Below are positions 1 through 8,809 of a stretch of 13,216 bases of DNA, in pieces. The notes beneath the pieces are model-generated. The model was not told where the DNA came from. It did no database searches and saw only the letters and a list, made by a program, of their open reading frames with translations. Each line of letters begins with the position of its first letter. Position 1 is the stretch's first letter. This stretch comes from Stenocarpella maydis (Eukaryota > Ascomycota > Sordariomycetes > Diaporthales > Diaporthaceae): NCBI GenBank assembly GCA_002270565.1, contig NQMI01000010.1, positions 244,603 to 257,818 of the forward strand. The letters run 5' to 3'. The position numbers were made by a program, and so were the translations under genes.

Positions 1-118
1 TAACTATATAATTTAATCGTAAGTTCGAAGATTATTAAAGCTTAAATCTTAAGTTTAACTGCTAATGTAATTTTAAAGATATATTATTTATATTTTTTTA
101 TATTTTATATAACAAGGT

Positions 119-874
119 TTATACAGCTAATTTTCTTACATAATATGAATCTTTTTTATTTAGCTTATTTATGAAAGCTTTTGTATTAATTTTAAGGGTA
201 TTTATAAGAATAAGATATTTTAGCATATAATTAGGATTCTTCTTTACATAATTATTTATTAAGTTATCTTTATTATTAATTTATCTTACTTTTAAAATTT
301 CTTTCTTATTATATAATTCTTAAAAGGAAATAATATTTATTATTAATTTCTCTTTATCCATTATACTTAGTTTAATCAAGCATTTATATAAAGTTTTAAC
401 TTTAAAAAATGACCATTAGAATTTATAATATATTTAGGGAGTTTATTATCTAGTTAAAAGTTATATTAAAAGCAATCCTATTATTAGATTTAGCTATTAT
501 ATTATAGAGTTCATTTACTGAAACGCTTTATATGACACTTTTATATTTATGTAAGCTCTGATAAATAATATTATGTTTAAATATAAAGATAGTATTTATA
601 TAGTTCATTTCTACAGCTAGTATAATTATAAACCTAAGCTATGAATTAAGGTTCTTATTATTAATTAAAAAACTATTAGGAAAGATATATAGCTTTATTT
701 ATATAAGGTCTAAGAGTATAAATATTAAATCTCTTAATAAATTCTTTATTTACTGCTTAAGTTATATATTTAGAGTATTAATATTCTTTTCCTTAAGATC
801 TTTAACTAAAGTAGCTATAAATAAATTATATAAAACCTTTAATTAATAAATTAAGAGTATATAAGTACCTTAGG
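119..874 (-). pseudogene. Old Ty1/copia pol fragment, RNase H end, heavily decayed
   Basis: Read on the minus strand, this stretch gives a degenerate polypeptide that follows the RNase H part of element A (about 2990-3715) with matching order and spacing. Shared pieces include GFII near the start, NIIYQSL matching NIIHQSL, then ELYNII matching KLYKIM, and a C-terminal INTLKINTKAFINKL matching INNLRIRVKAYIKRL. An in-frame stop at 119-121 lies close to where A's pol ends. The fragment has many stops and is extremely AT-rich. Many residues differ from A by more than RIP alone would give, so it is a divergent family member, not a recent duplicate. It is cut off at its upstream side by the 875-1079 LTR, as expected if element A inserted into it. 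Positions 1-118 are AT-rich flank with nothing recognisable. Family assignment is good; functional loss is certain. Confidence 0.72.
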
Positions 875-1079
875 TGTTGAATAGCCTTTGCCATATGGCT
901 GTTGGTACATACGTATAGTGGTTATTGAACTGGTTCTGTTATTCAATGATCTATCTAGGTTCTAAAATGAGGGAGGGGAAGCACACGGTAGGGGCTTAAG
1001 GCCTCCGTGCGGTACCTAGGTGGCTAACTAAGCCACCTCATCCCCATACTAATATGCAATCCTAAGTACTATTCCAATA
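875..1079 (-). repeat. 3' LTR of element A
   Basis: This 205-bp repeat matches 10074-10278 over its full length without indels. I count 19 differences and all are transitions, the RIP pattern. It starts TGTTGAATAG on the plus strand and ends CCAATA, where the other copy has CCAACA; that change is the expected C to T. Because gag-pol runs on the minus strand, this is the downstream LTR. The adjoining sequence at 1080-1097 is purine-rich on the minus strand but has a CCCTAG interruption next to the LTR, so I cannot point to a clean polypurine tract. Confidence 0.82.
956..1025. other. Invariant hairpin-forming core of the element A LTR
   Basis: These 70 bp are identical to 10155-10224 in the other LTR, although the remaining 135 bp carry 19 transitions. 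The block holds one stem with arms 984-992 and 1002-1009 (CACGG with AGG inside, pairing CCT with CCGTG, one bulged T). It also holds the left arm of a second, perfect 8-bp stem, AGGTGGCT at 1018-1025 pairing with AGCCACCT at 1031-1038 around a 5-base loop. Several CA and TG dinucleotides inside are unmutated in both copies. A transcript-level role such as packaging, termination or polyadenylation is possible but only inferred. Confidence 0.5.
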
Positions 1080-1608
1080 CTAGGGATCTTTTCTTTTATA
1101 ATTATATATCTTCCTTTCAGCCTTTAAGCAGGTTGAACTACTTATATACCTTCCTTCTTAGTAAAATCCCCCTCCTCTCCTCCTACAGGTTGTACTGCTT
1201 TTCACTTTATATACTGCTTGCAACTTCTAACCACTTAGATAATATTAGTTATTATCTAACATCTCTTCTACTTCTAATTACCCATACTTCCCTCATTATC
1301 CTTACTCTATAGCTCTTTGTATATATAGAAGGAGCAAAAGAAGTATATCCTTAGTAAGATATCTCCTTTATGAGTCACTTACTTGCATAACTAACTTATT
1401 GCCAGCTAGGGATACTAGTACTATATGCTTCCTCCCTAATATAAAACCTCTTCCTCTCTCTCTCTCTCTCTCTTTCTTCCCTTCTTTTTTTCTTTATCAT
1501 ATAATACCTATATACCTATATATAAGCCTTTAGTATATATTCATATAATTACTTCTTCTTCTTTAACTCATTTAATAAAATTTCCTTACTTATATAATAT
1601 CTTCTAGC
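1080..1608. other. Non-coding internal tail of element A, pyrimidine-rich
   Basis: No convincing coding signal is present on either strand. The plus strand is rich in C and T, with long runs such as CCCCCTCCTCTCCTCC near 1168-1184 and the CT tract at 1446-1500. On the minus strand, which is the element's sense strand, this reads as purine-rich 3' untranslated sequence just ahead of the 3' LTR. Stops occur in all frames at short intervals. Confidence 0.45.
1454..1473. repeat. (CT)10 microsatellite in a pyrimidine tract
   Basis: Ten uninterrupted CT dinucleotides sit in a longer pyrimidine-rich run of about 55 bp (1446-1500). On the sense strand of element A this is (GA)10. Confidence 0.9.
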
Positions 1609-2370
1609 TTGCACTCTTCTTCTTGCAGCCCTTATAGCTTACCTATCTCACCTATTATACCTCCTATTAGGCCTACATCTATCGTAGCAGCACCCTTGGT
1701 TCCTCTACCAATGGGTAGTACTTACCCACTAGAGCCGCTCTTTAGCATCCTGAATTCTATGCCTAGCCCAACTGCCAGCTGCCACATCATAACTCTCCTA
1801 ACTAATAACTTTATAAATCAAACTCTTCTTATCACCCTCTACATTAATATTTATACAAGCCCTTTCCCCTCCTTTATTATATTTCTAACCTTTATATAAA
1901 TATAATAGGAGGCTAAATATATAATTACTACCCTTCCCTTGCATAATATTTACATTATAGCGGATATTAATATATTTAGAGCTAATATTATTACCTACCT
2001 CCTTCATTATCTGAGCTACTTTTATGCGATCCTAATCCAGTTGCGCAATAAGCGGGTTAGTAAGAAATGCCTAAAGTGTAAGCTTAAGACTTATAAATTT
2101 AAGGATTGCATATAAATTTCAGGCTTCCAGGGGGGTGCTTATACAACCTATATCTAGCAGTTACTAGCTTGGAAGTATCCCTATTATAAGAAGTATAAGG
2201 CTAATATTGGTTGTATAGGGTATGGAAATCAGTAGGGTGGTGGTTCGGGTGATAATAGTAAGGGGTCCTCCCGGAATCCTATGACTATAGAGGATATTAA
2301 GCAGGAGATTAAGGCGGAGGAGGCTGAGCCCATTATTAATCCTTGCGCCTTTGGCCATATAGTAGAGTAG
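1609..2370 (+). pseudogene. Broken Cys-rich protein gene, antisense within element A
   Basis: One plus-strand frame stays readable from 1609 to 2370 apart from stops at 1897, 1903, 1906, 2113, 2155, 2233 and 2368, each of a type that RIP makes from Gln or Trp codons. The first 96 codons are rich in Pro, Ser and Leu. From about 1960 the frame reads a Leu/Ile/Tyr-rich, possibly helical stretch, then a basic Cys cluster, NKRVSKKCLKCKLKTYKFKDC (Cys codons at 2068, 2077 and 2107), then GFQGGAY with Tyr codons where Cys may once have stood, and a Gly/Ser linker. A charged tail, EDIKQEIKAEEAEP, follows before the stop at 2368. The layout of a C-x2-C-x9-C cluster followed by GGA-x-T-T resembles small Cys-rich proteins of unknown role in fungi, but I cannot name the family. 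No ATG opens the frame; 1609 is a TTG. The 1609-1899 part is also open on the minus strand, so the N-terminal half is the less certain half. Confidence 0.45.
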
Positions 2371-2989
2371 GTGGTTCTGGGTTATATAATGATTTTCAGA
2401 AGGTTAGCATTCCATGCAGTAGAATAGAGGGTTAAATCATATAATGCACTTTCTATACTATATATTATAAAATTTAAACTCCCCTCTCACTACTTTTTAA
2501 TTATATGGATTGCAATCTGAGTGTTAGTATAGGTTCTTAGTAGCTTATTTTTATATATCCTAGCTTTATTTATCTTTATTTAAGGCTTATCTTGGTATAT
2601 CCAGGCCATATTAAAGTCCGTCTGAGTCTTGTCCTTATCTATTGAGGTCCTGTCCTTGAGTATTTAGGTTATATCTAGCTCCATGTAGGGCCTGTTCTCC
2701 TCTATTTGGGTGTTATCTAGCTTCATATAAGTCAAAAATCCATTAATCCAGCTTACTTCTAGCTTTATACGGATTCAAGATCTATCTGCCTATATTAATT
2801 CCAGCTCAGTTCCGTTTTAGTTCTATCTCCATTCCAGCTTAATTCCAGCTCTATTCTAATTTAGTTCTAACTTCCATATGGGTCCAGATCCTTAATATTT
2901 TCTTCCATATAGACCCCCTATTTTCTACAGCCTATCCTTCATATATTCAGACCCCCTCTCTAATTCCTTCCCCTTTTCATACAGACTAC
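2371..2989. other. Degenerate, repeat-like tail between pol stop and antisense gene
   Basis: I see no convincing gene. The minus strand could extend pol past its stop at 2990 if several later stops were also RIP products, but no known domain appears. Short similar segments recur: two copies of a roughly 43-bp unit lie side by side at about 2644-2730, both carrying CCTGT, TTAGG or TTGGG, and TATCTAGCT(C/T)CAT. The clearest repeat is the 11-bp array listed separately. The segment probably descends from a minisatellite-like region. Confidence 0.4.
2799..2875. repeat. Seven degenerate 11-bp tandem repeats
   Basis: Units begin at 2799, 2810, 2821, 2832, 2843, 2854 and 2865, and each starts TTCC or TTCT. 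The best-preserved units are TTCCAGCTCAG, TTCCAGCTTAA and TTCCAGCTCTA. Others differ mainly by C to T or G to A. The period is exact with no indels. Eleven is not a multiple of three, so the array is unlikely to encode a regular peptide repeat. Confidence 0.7.
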
Positions 2990-5900
2990 CTACTTCTTCC
3001 CATCCAGGCGCTTAATATATGCCTTAACTCTAATCCTTAGGTTGTTTATCGTGATTAGCCGCTCTAGTGCTCCATTTAGGACTTTCTTTATACAAGCATT
3101 TACTGGGTTATCCTTCTCATTAATCTATTATACTTCTAATATCTTCTTCCTCTTATATACTTCTCTTAGTAATATAATATTAATTATTAGCCTCTTCTTA
3201 TTAGTTATACCAAGCTTTATTAGGTATTTATATAATGATTATAAGTCTGTATAGATTACTACTGGTATTCTTAGTACCTCTAGATAGTTAAAGATTTAGT
3301 TAATTATTATACTAAGTGCTATGCTGCTATTAAACCCTATCATTATTTTATATAGCTTGCTTGCTAGTATGCTTTATATAACTTGCTTGCACTTTATTAA
3401 GCTCTAGTGGATAATATTTCTATAGATCTTAAAGTTAGTCTTTATATGGTCTTCTTTCATTACTATAGTAATAATAAATCCTAGCTATAAGCTAAGGTTC
3501 TTATTATTAGTAAAGGATCTATCTGTAAAGATGTAGAGCTTTATATAGCTTAAATTAAGTAGTATGAATTTGATCCCTCTATTAGGGTTCTCCTTCTGCT
3601 ACTTAATTTATATGTTTAAGGCTTCTATATCTTTCTCCTTAGGATCCCTAATTTATGCGGCTATAGAAAGATTATATGATGACTCTGGTTGGCAGATTGA
3701 GGTAATGTATGCCCCTTAGGCTCTCTAGGCAATATACTACTGGGCTGCATCATTTATACGGGGGTTAATTAGTTCTAATCATATAGCTTATTCTTTTTAT
3801 ACGAACAAGATATTCTCTTTATCCAACTTAATTCTTCCACCATTGAATTCTATCAACTTTTCAGGTATTAGAACTTCCTTTAGCTTTATATAGAACTTTT
3901 TCTTTTTTAGCTTATCTTCCTCCCTTTTAGAGAATGTTGGTATTGTAAAGAAGAAGGTATTATCTATCTGCATCCCTAAAATACCAAAGTCGTATAGCCC
4001 ATTGGTGGTAAATAGGAGGCATAGGTTATATATAGAGATCTTCATTTTCAGGGCCTCTATATGATGGGTATAGTAGGTTTTATACTAATATAGGCCTGCC
4101 TTAGCTAGGCTGTATAGTGGTTTCCTAATGATGAGGATTGTATCTAGGGGGTATCTGTCCTTAAGCTCTAGGGGTAGTTGTGTAATGATTATATGGGTTA
4201 GTATATCTTCAGCTTGGGTATAGGCTTGTGTGATGTCTTGCAGTTTGCTTTAGCATCTATATGATTAAATAAGTATTAGCCCTAGGGCTAGAATTAGTCT
4301 CTAGCTTATCCTCTGGATGGTTGGGGCTTATATTAGTATTATATGTTTCTCTTCATCCTTAAAGCCCTATACAACTAGCCTTGATTTCTTGATTGGCTTA
4401 GTTAACCTATTCTTAACTTCTTATACCATTCGTATATTAAAGATTCTTAGATATTTGTATGTCTTTAGGTTATACTTTGCAAATTCAAATATATCTTTAC
4501 TAGCTAGAGCATTAATCTTAAGGGCATTAGATTCTTTAAATAGCTTGCCTGGGCTAGTAATAATGTTATCTTCCCTCAGCTTAATGGCTAGGTTATATAA
4601 GTCCCTTTCTTTTTAGGTTAAGAAAGTAGTTGCTAGTAGTTATATAGTTGACAGATATATATATCATGTGGTTGCTCTCCTAGGTCTGCTGCGCCAATTC
4701 AGCTACATCTGGGTAGCTTCCTTCTTAGGTCTGCCTCTCTTCCTGGCTTGGGTTGGCTGTTATACGGTAATGGCTTCTTATACATCCAGGTTGTCCCATA
4801 CGGCTGGTTCAGCTATATAAAGGTATGGTTTAGCATATATAGCCCGGAATTATATAGGTCCGTTTACCATACTAATTGTTATAATGTACCTATAGATAGC
4901 TTCCAGCTTGTATAGTCCTCTCTAGCCTTTGTTTTCTCTCCAGATAAGGACTTTACTTTAGAGGGGTAAGGATAATACAGCATAGGTGTTTAGTCCATTC
5001 CTAGTATTAATCACATAGCTAACCTTAATTTTCATACGGATGGTTTGAAGCATCTTTATAGCCTTTTATATGGCTCTTGCCCTTTGGGTGATATCTGGAG
5101 ATGGTGGAGATTTATATGAGACTTAAGGGTAAGTACTAAATACTAGGAGGGTTAGTATGAGTCCACTTGGCCCAGCTGTATTATTTAGGGCCTTGATTGC
5201 TATTTATAGGATTATCTCATTATCTGTAGCTTTATCGATCTTTATATGAAGGATTTTATACGCCCTTTTCAGAGGTCCATATGACCGCTCAACTTTCCTT
5301 ACGGCCCAGTGTGCCTCCACCAGCATCTCTTTGCATGAGATCCCCATGATCTTTGCATTTATATGGAACTCCTCTGATGCAAAGTTCATCCCTAAGTTAT
5401 ATATAATATGGTTAGGTGGGCCGATATAGGTGTAAATCTAGCATTTATAAAGTGCATCCTAGGTATCTTATGCGGATATAGATTTAAGGAATGTTGCTGC
5501 TTGGAAGTTTATATTTGTATTAATTACATATAGGGCGTTCTTCTCTCCAAGTTATATAACATTAATTACTACTTTATAATTAAAGTGGCTTTTCCCCTTA
5601 ATAGAGAATTTAAATCATCTTAGGGCTAGGTTATACATCTAGCAGTAGTAGCAGAATTTCTTAATTCTCTTTAGAATGACTTCCTTAATATTATTATGCC
5701 CTGCACTTCTGAGAAGTCTATATAGTTTCTCTATATAGGAATAGCTAAAGCGCCTATAAAGTTGCTATAGCTGAGGTTCAGTAAGGAAGGCTCCAGCCTT
5801 CATATAGCTAAGGTTAAAGAAAGTATATCCCCATTTTTATATAACTAGGAGTAAGGTATTCCCTTATATGATAATATTTGCAGTATTATTAAAGTAGGCC

Positions 5901-7252
5901 TTTAGTCTATCAGCATTATATAGTAAGAATAGGAATGGAGTTAAGATATCTATAATATAGTAGGTTATCTCTTTAAGTTGGTTCCTTAGCTTAATCATCC
6001 CAATAGAAGTAATTATATCTGCTGGTCTAAACTTAACTCTTGCTATATCCTTTTCCTAGTTAATCATCATATTAGGGTTCTCTTATATATATACTAGTGC
6101 CTAGGGCTTCCCTACTATTGAAAATTTAGCTACCCTAGTATCCTAGAGTTCCCCTTGATATATTATACTATATAGATTATATAGTATAAAGCTTTCTATA
6201 GTAGTCATTCTTAAAGCTAAGTAGATATCTTTACCTATTATGTAGTAATTAAATGCTGCATTAATAAGGTGCTATTGGGGTATATCTTTATCCTCTAAGC
6301 CCTATAAATCCTATAGTTAGTCTTCTATATGGTTGAGATCTAGGTCCTCCCCCTTATAATTAAGTATAAATAACTGAAATTCACCCTCTCCCTAAGGAGG
6401 TTCCTAATTAAGGTTATTATATATCTGTAGGTATTAGCCTTATACATCACTCCACTCCTTTTCAGAGTAGTTAGTAGATTAGTACCCTTCCTTCTTACAT
6501 ATAAAGCACTTCTTTAGTTAGCTTGTTATATAAGGTGGTCTAAATAATTATTATAATAGGTATGGTTGTTGCCCTGATTGTATAAGGGGTTATTATGGAA
6601 ACTAGCCCTTATTAGGCTGTGGATAATTATATAAAGAGCTTATTTAGGGGCGATTATATGAAGGCTTTTAGTAGTTGTTAAAGTTTGATATATACCTTCT
6701 ATTCATAAAGTTAATATTTGCCTTATCTTAGGTAATAAATTATTGGGTTAAGTTTCTCTTTATAGCAACTTAGATTGCCGCTTGAAGGTCTGCAAATAGG
6801 GCTTTATATGTTGGTTTCTAGTTCATTAGGGCATATTTAAGCTCTAGTACTATATAATATGCTCGGGAAACTGTTGTATGGAGTGCAATCTCTCCTTAGT
6901 ATCCCTCTCCTAGGGCCTATTATGCGAGTTGGAGTTTATTGAGAAGTACCTCTAGTACTTCTGGGAGTGTTTTCTCTGGATTCTCCCTTTTAACTTATAT
7001 AAAGGATATAGTTATCCAATCTGCCTAGTACTAGCTATAATTAGTATTTATATTAAAGTATATATTTATTAGATTATATATTTCCTTCTATATTTTATCC
7101 GGGCCTATATAGTAGAGGTAGAAGTCCTTTGTACGGTCTGAGAGTATATTTAGGAAGACTATATAGTATTAATCCTCTTGAATTTGCAATCTTCTATAGT
7201 ACCCTATAAAGATTTATGCTTTATTATATAATAGGTTATATAGCCTCCTTAT
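2990..7252 (-). pseudogene. Element A gag (C-terminal part) and pol polyprotein, many stops
   Basis: Read from 7252 down. First comes gag (LYNLLYNKA, RRLQIQED), then a zinc knuckle, KKCFICKKEGY, with its first Cys codon at 6508. The integrase zinc-binding end (FCYYC) lies near 5640. The integrase core follows: NFQAATFL, YIGPPNHIIYNLG, FASEEFHINAKIMGIS and VEAHWAVRKVERSYGPLKRAY (about 5580-5240). Reverse transcriptase has KSRLVV, APTIQRIS, DITQAYTQAE, KPLYSLAKAGLY, LGMQIDNTFF and IEFNGG (about 4600-3800). RNase H has IYTDL, YLIKLGITNKKRLI, INEKDNPVNA and VKAYIKR, ending at a TAG at 2990-2992. Both integrase Asp positions that I can place are Asn (codons at 5563-5561 and 5398-5396), and the reverse transcriptase DD is DN (3961-3959). 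All are G to A changes. Codons at 7204, 6508, 5563, 5389, 4045 and 2992 share one frame, so I find no frameshift. Open frames on the plus strand here are shadows. Confidence 0.88.
7166..7252. repeat. 87-bp direct repeat, left copy (gag of element A)
   Basis: This matches 8813-8899 without indels and with eight transitions. Both copies encode the same gag piece on the minus strand (LYNLLYNKA versus LYDLLYDKA). The left copy reads straight through the point where element B joins on the right, so it represents an empty site. Seven changes look derived in the left copy and one (near 7233) in the right copy, so the two were mutated independently. Confidence 0.85.
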
Positions 7253-7253
7253 N
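7253..7253. other. Single N, probable sequence join
   Basis: An isolated undetermined base lies exactly at the switch from element A gag to a fragment of element B. Together with the N at 7815 it brackets a 561-bp repeat, which suggests contig ends placed side by side. Confidence 0.7.
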
Positions 7254-7814
7254 GGGCTTACAAAAGCCCTTCCAGCACCTAAATTTCAGGTGTTCCTAGG
7301 CCTATTAGGTCTAGCAGAGTTAGTGGATTAGAAGAGGGCTAATAGGGCCCTCTAGCCACTATTTCTTCAGTAGATAGATTTCTTTCTATAAGGGGGGCTT
7401 TTCTTTACTTGTATTTCTCTCTCCCGTTTCCATTTTAAGAGTAAGGGTTAAATGCTATAGGCCTATTAGGCCTATATCTTCAACAGAAGGGGTGTTAAAC
7501 GGAACCGCTCAGCAGGGCGTTGGTACTCCGTGCAAGGAGTTACCCTAGACTTCGTTGTAAGGAGTTACCCTAGACTTCCTAGCAAGGAGTTACCCTAGAC
7601 TTGCGAGTCAGGCGATTTTCGCTAAGTACGCCCAGTGCGTGCGTGACGCAAGATGAGTTTGGTGGCCGTGAGTCGATTATTTTGGCCTGCATTTGCACCT
7701 TAATTCAGACCTCTGCATTACCCTTATTTCTTACCCAAAAAGTATATGACTTAGTGCATTGGATAGCCTGATTTCTGAAGTTTGTATGTACTTAATTTGG
7801 GCATTGCTAGGGCT
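7254..7814 (+). mobile_element. 561-bp fragment of element B (pol end plus partial LTR)
   Basis: The fragment matches 7978-8537 almost perfectly, with about eight transitions (always G or C here, A or T in the other copy) and one extra G in the G-run at 7392-7397. It holds the last 25 codons of B pol (GLTKALPAPKFQVFLGLLGL, stop at 7329-7331), the polypurine tract next to 7493, and the first 322 bp of the B LTR (7493-7814), including three 25-bp-spaced repeats at 7534, 7559 and 7584. It begins and ends abruptly at Ns and not at any natural element boundary. It is the least RIP-altered B copy in the window. Confidence 0.85.
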
Positions 7815-7815
7815 N
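7815..7815. other. Single N, probable sequence join
   Basis: This second isolated undetermined base marks the jump from the middle of a B LTR back to the middle of the B RNase H domain. No natural retroelement structure places those two points side by side. Confidence 0.7.
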
Positions 7816-8055
7816 ATCCTCTATGGAGATAATACGGGCGCTATCTCCACTGCTAAGGACCCTTCACACCATCAACGAACTAAGCATACGCTTCTTAGGT
7901 ACCACTACCTACGTGCTGAAGTTCAGAAGGGGACCCTCGAAGTTAAATACCTCGAGACCAGTAAAATGGTAGCAGATGGGCTTACAAAAGCCCTTCCAGC
8001 ACCTAAATTTCAGGTGTTCCTAGGCCTATTAGGTCTAGCAGAGTTAGTGGATTAG
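7816..8055 (+). pseudogene. C-terminal RNase H fragment of element B pol
   Basis: Seventy-nine codons are open to a TAG at 8053-8055. They read ILYGDNTGAISTAKDPSHHQ, then RTKHTLLRYHYLRAEVQ, then a segment with KYLETSKMVADGLTKAL and PKFQVFLG. This is the standard Ty1/copia RNase H end: a catalytic Asp in YGDN, the RTKH(I/T)-x-x-R-(Y/F)-H motif and the ADxLTKxL terminus. The frame has no internal stop. The 5' part is missing because the sequence begins at an N. The minus-strand copy at 12527-13216 shows what should precede it. About 160 bp of 3' untranslated sequence follow before the LTR. Confidence 0.9.
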
Positions 8056-8179
8056 AAGAGGGCTAATAGGGCCCTCTAGCCACTATTTCTTCAGTAGATA
8101 GATTTCTTTCTATAAGGGGGCTTTTCTTTACTTGTATTTCTCTCTCCCGTTTCCATTTTAAGAGTAAGGGTTAAATGCT

Positions 8180-8198
8180 ATAGGCCTATTAGGCCTAT
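8180..8198. repeat. 19-bp quasi-palindrome upstream of the B LTR
   Basis: ATAGGCCTATTAGGCCTAT is self-complementary except at its centre. The same sequence occurs at 12383-12401 in the other B copy and near 7457-7475 in the fragment. It lies about 20 bp ahead of the polypurine tract. A role is not known to me. Confidence 0.75.
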
Positions 8199-8204
8199 AT
8201 CTTC

Positions 8205-8215
8205 AACAGAAGGGG
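8205..8215 (+). promoter_or_regulatory. Polypurine tract of element B
   Basis: AACAGAAGGGG lies directly against the TGTTA start of the LTR. This is the position and composition expected of the RNase H-resistant primer for plus-strand DNA synthesis. It is conserved in the other two B copies (next to 7493, and on the minus strand at 12376-12366). Confidence 0.8.
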
Positions 8216-8256
8216 TGTTAAACGGAACCGCTCAGCAGGGCGTTGGTACTCCGTGC

Positions 8257-8325
8257 AAGGAGTTACCCTAGACTTCGTTATAAGGAGTTACCCTAGACTT
8301 TCTAGCAAGGAGTTACCCTAGACTT
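8257..8325. repeat. Three 19-bp repeats at 25-bp spacing in the B LTR
   Basis: AAGGAGTTACCCTAGACTT occurs at 8257, 8282 and 8307, separated by 6-bp spacers that vary. The same triplet is present at 7534, 7559 and 7584, and inverted at 12256, 12281 and 12306. The spacing and position upstream of the TATA-like site fit repeated transcription-factor sites in an LTR enhancer; that role is inferred. Confidence 0.8.
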
Positions 8326-8656
8326 GCGAGTCAGGCGATTTTCGCTAAGTACGCCCAGTGCGTGCGTGACGCAAGATGAGTTTGGTGGCCGTGAGTCGAT
8401 TATTTTGGCCTGCATTTGCACCTTAATTCAGACCTCTGCATTACCCTTATTTCTTACCCAAAAAGTATATAACTTAGTGCATTAGATAGCTTGATTTCTA
8501 AAGTTTATATATACTTAATTTGGGCATTGCTAGGGCTATGGTTGGCTGGTTGCTTGGAACCAAAGATGGTGTGTTGGAAGGGCGAATTTTCCGGCATTTG
8601 CAAATTTGCACCAGAGCCTACCGCAGCGTGCCCAGGGGTGAGACGACGTCGGAGGG

Positions 8657-8663
8657 TATATAA
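8657..8663 (+). promoter_or_regulatory. TATA-like element in the B LTR
   Basis: TATATAA follows GGAGGG and precedes GGAGGG, and is kept in the opposite copy at 11918-11924. It lies in the U3 half of the LTR, where the retroelement promoter is expected. Confidence 0.5.
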
Positions 8664-8809
8664 GGAGGGCTTACAGAAGCCCAACTTAATTCAATACAAA
8701 GTTGTCCAGACCATTGTCAATCGTCCCAATTCGCCTCAGAGCACCATACTGCGACCCTGCCGAAACACACACGCTGAACTGAATGCTATTCTATAGCACA
8801 AATTCATCA

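Larger units (their letters stand above)
8216..8809 (+). repeat. 3' LTR of element B, 594 bp
   Basis: The LTR begins TGTTAAACGG after the polypurine tract and ends TTCATCA. It aligns along its whole length with 11774-12365 on the minus strand (592 bp), differing by transitions and one 2-bp CA-repeat change near 8767-8773. The next five bases, GAGGT, would be the target duplication, but the upstream flank is not present to confirm it. A TATA-like TATATAA lies at 8657-8663. Short open frames inside it, such as the one from 8491 to 8796, are not credible genes. Confidence 0.85.

Noticed and set aside
2164..2358. Minus-strand open frame of 64 codons
   Set aside because: It is opposite the Cys-rich plus-strand frame and reads as low-complexity hydrophobic sequence.
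3042..3254. Plus-strand open frame of 70 codons
   Set aside because: It lies antisense to the RNase H domain of element A pol and has no motif.
4317..4616. Plus-strand open frame of 99 codons
   Set aside because: It is the reverse strand of the reverse transcriptase region, which is clearly coding on the minus strand.
7534..7602. Three regularly spaced repeats that could suggest a CRISPR array
   Set aside because: Spacers are only 6 bp, the units recur in every B LTR, and the context is a eukaryotic retroelement.
8491..8796. Plus-strand open frame of 101 codons in the B LTR
   Set aside because: It lies wholly in an LTR, starts at a RIP-altered codon and has no recognisable domain; the inverse copy does not keep it as one frame.
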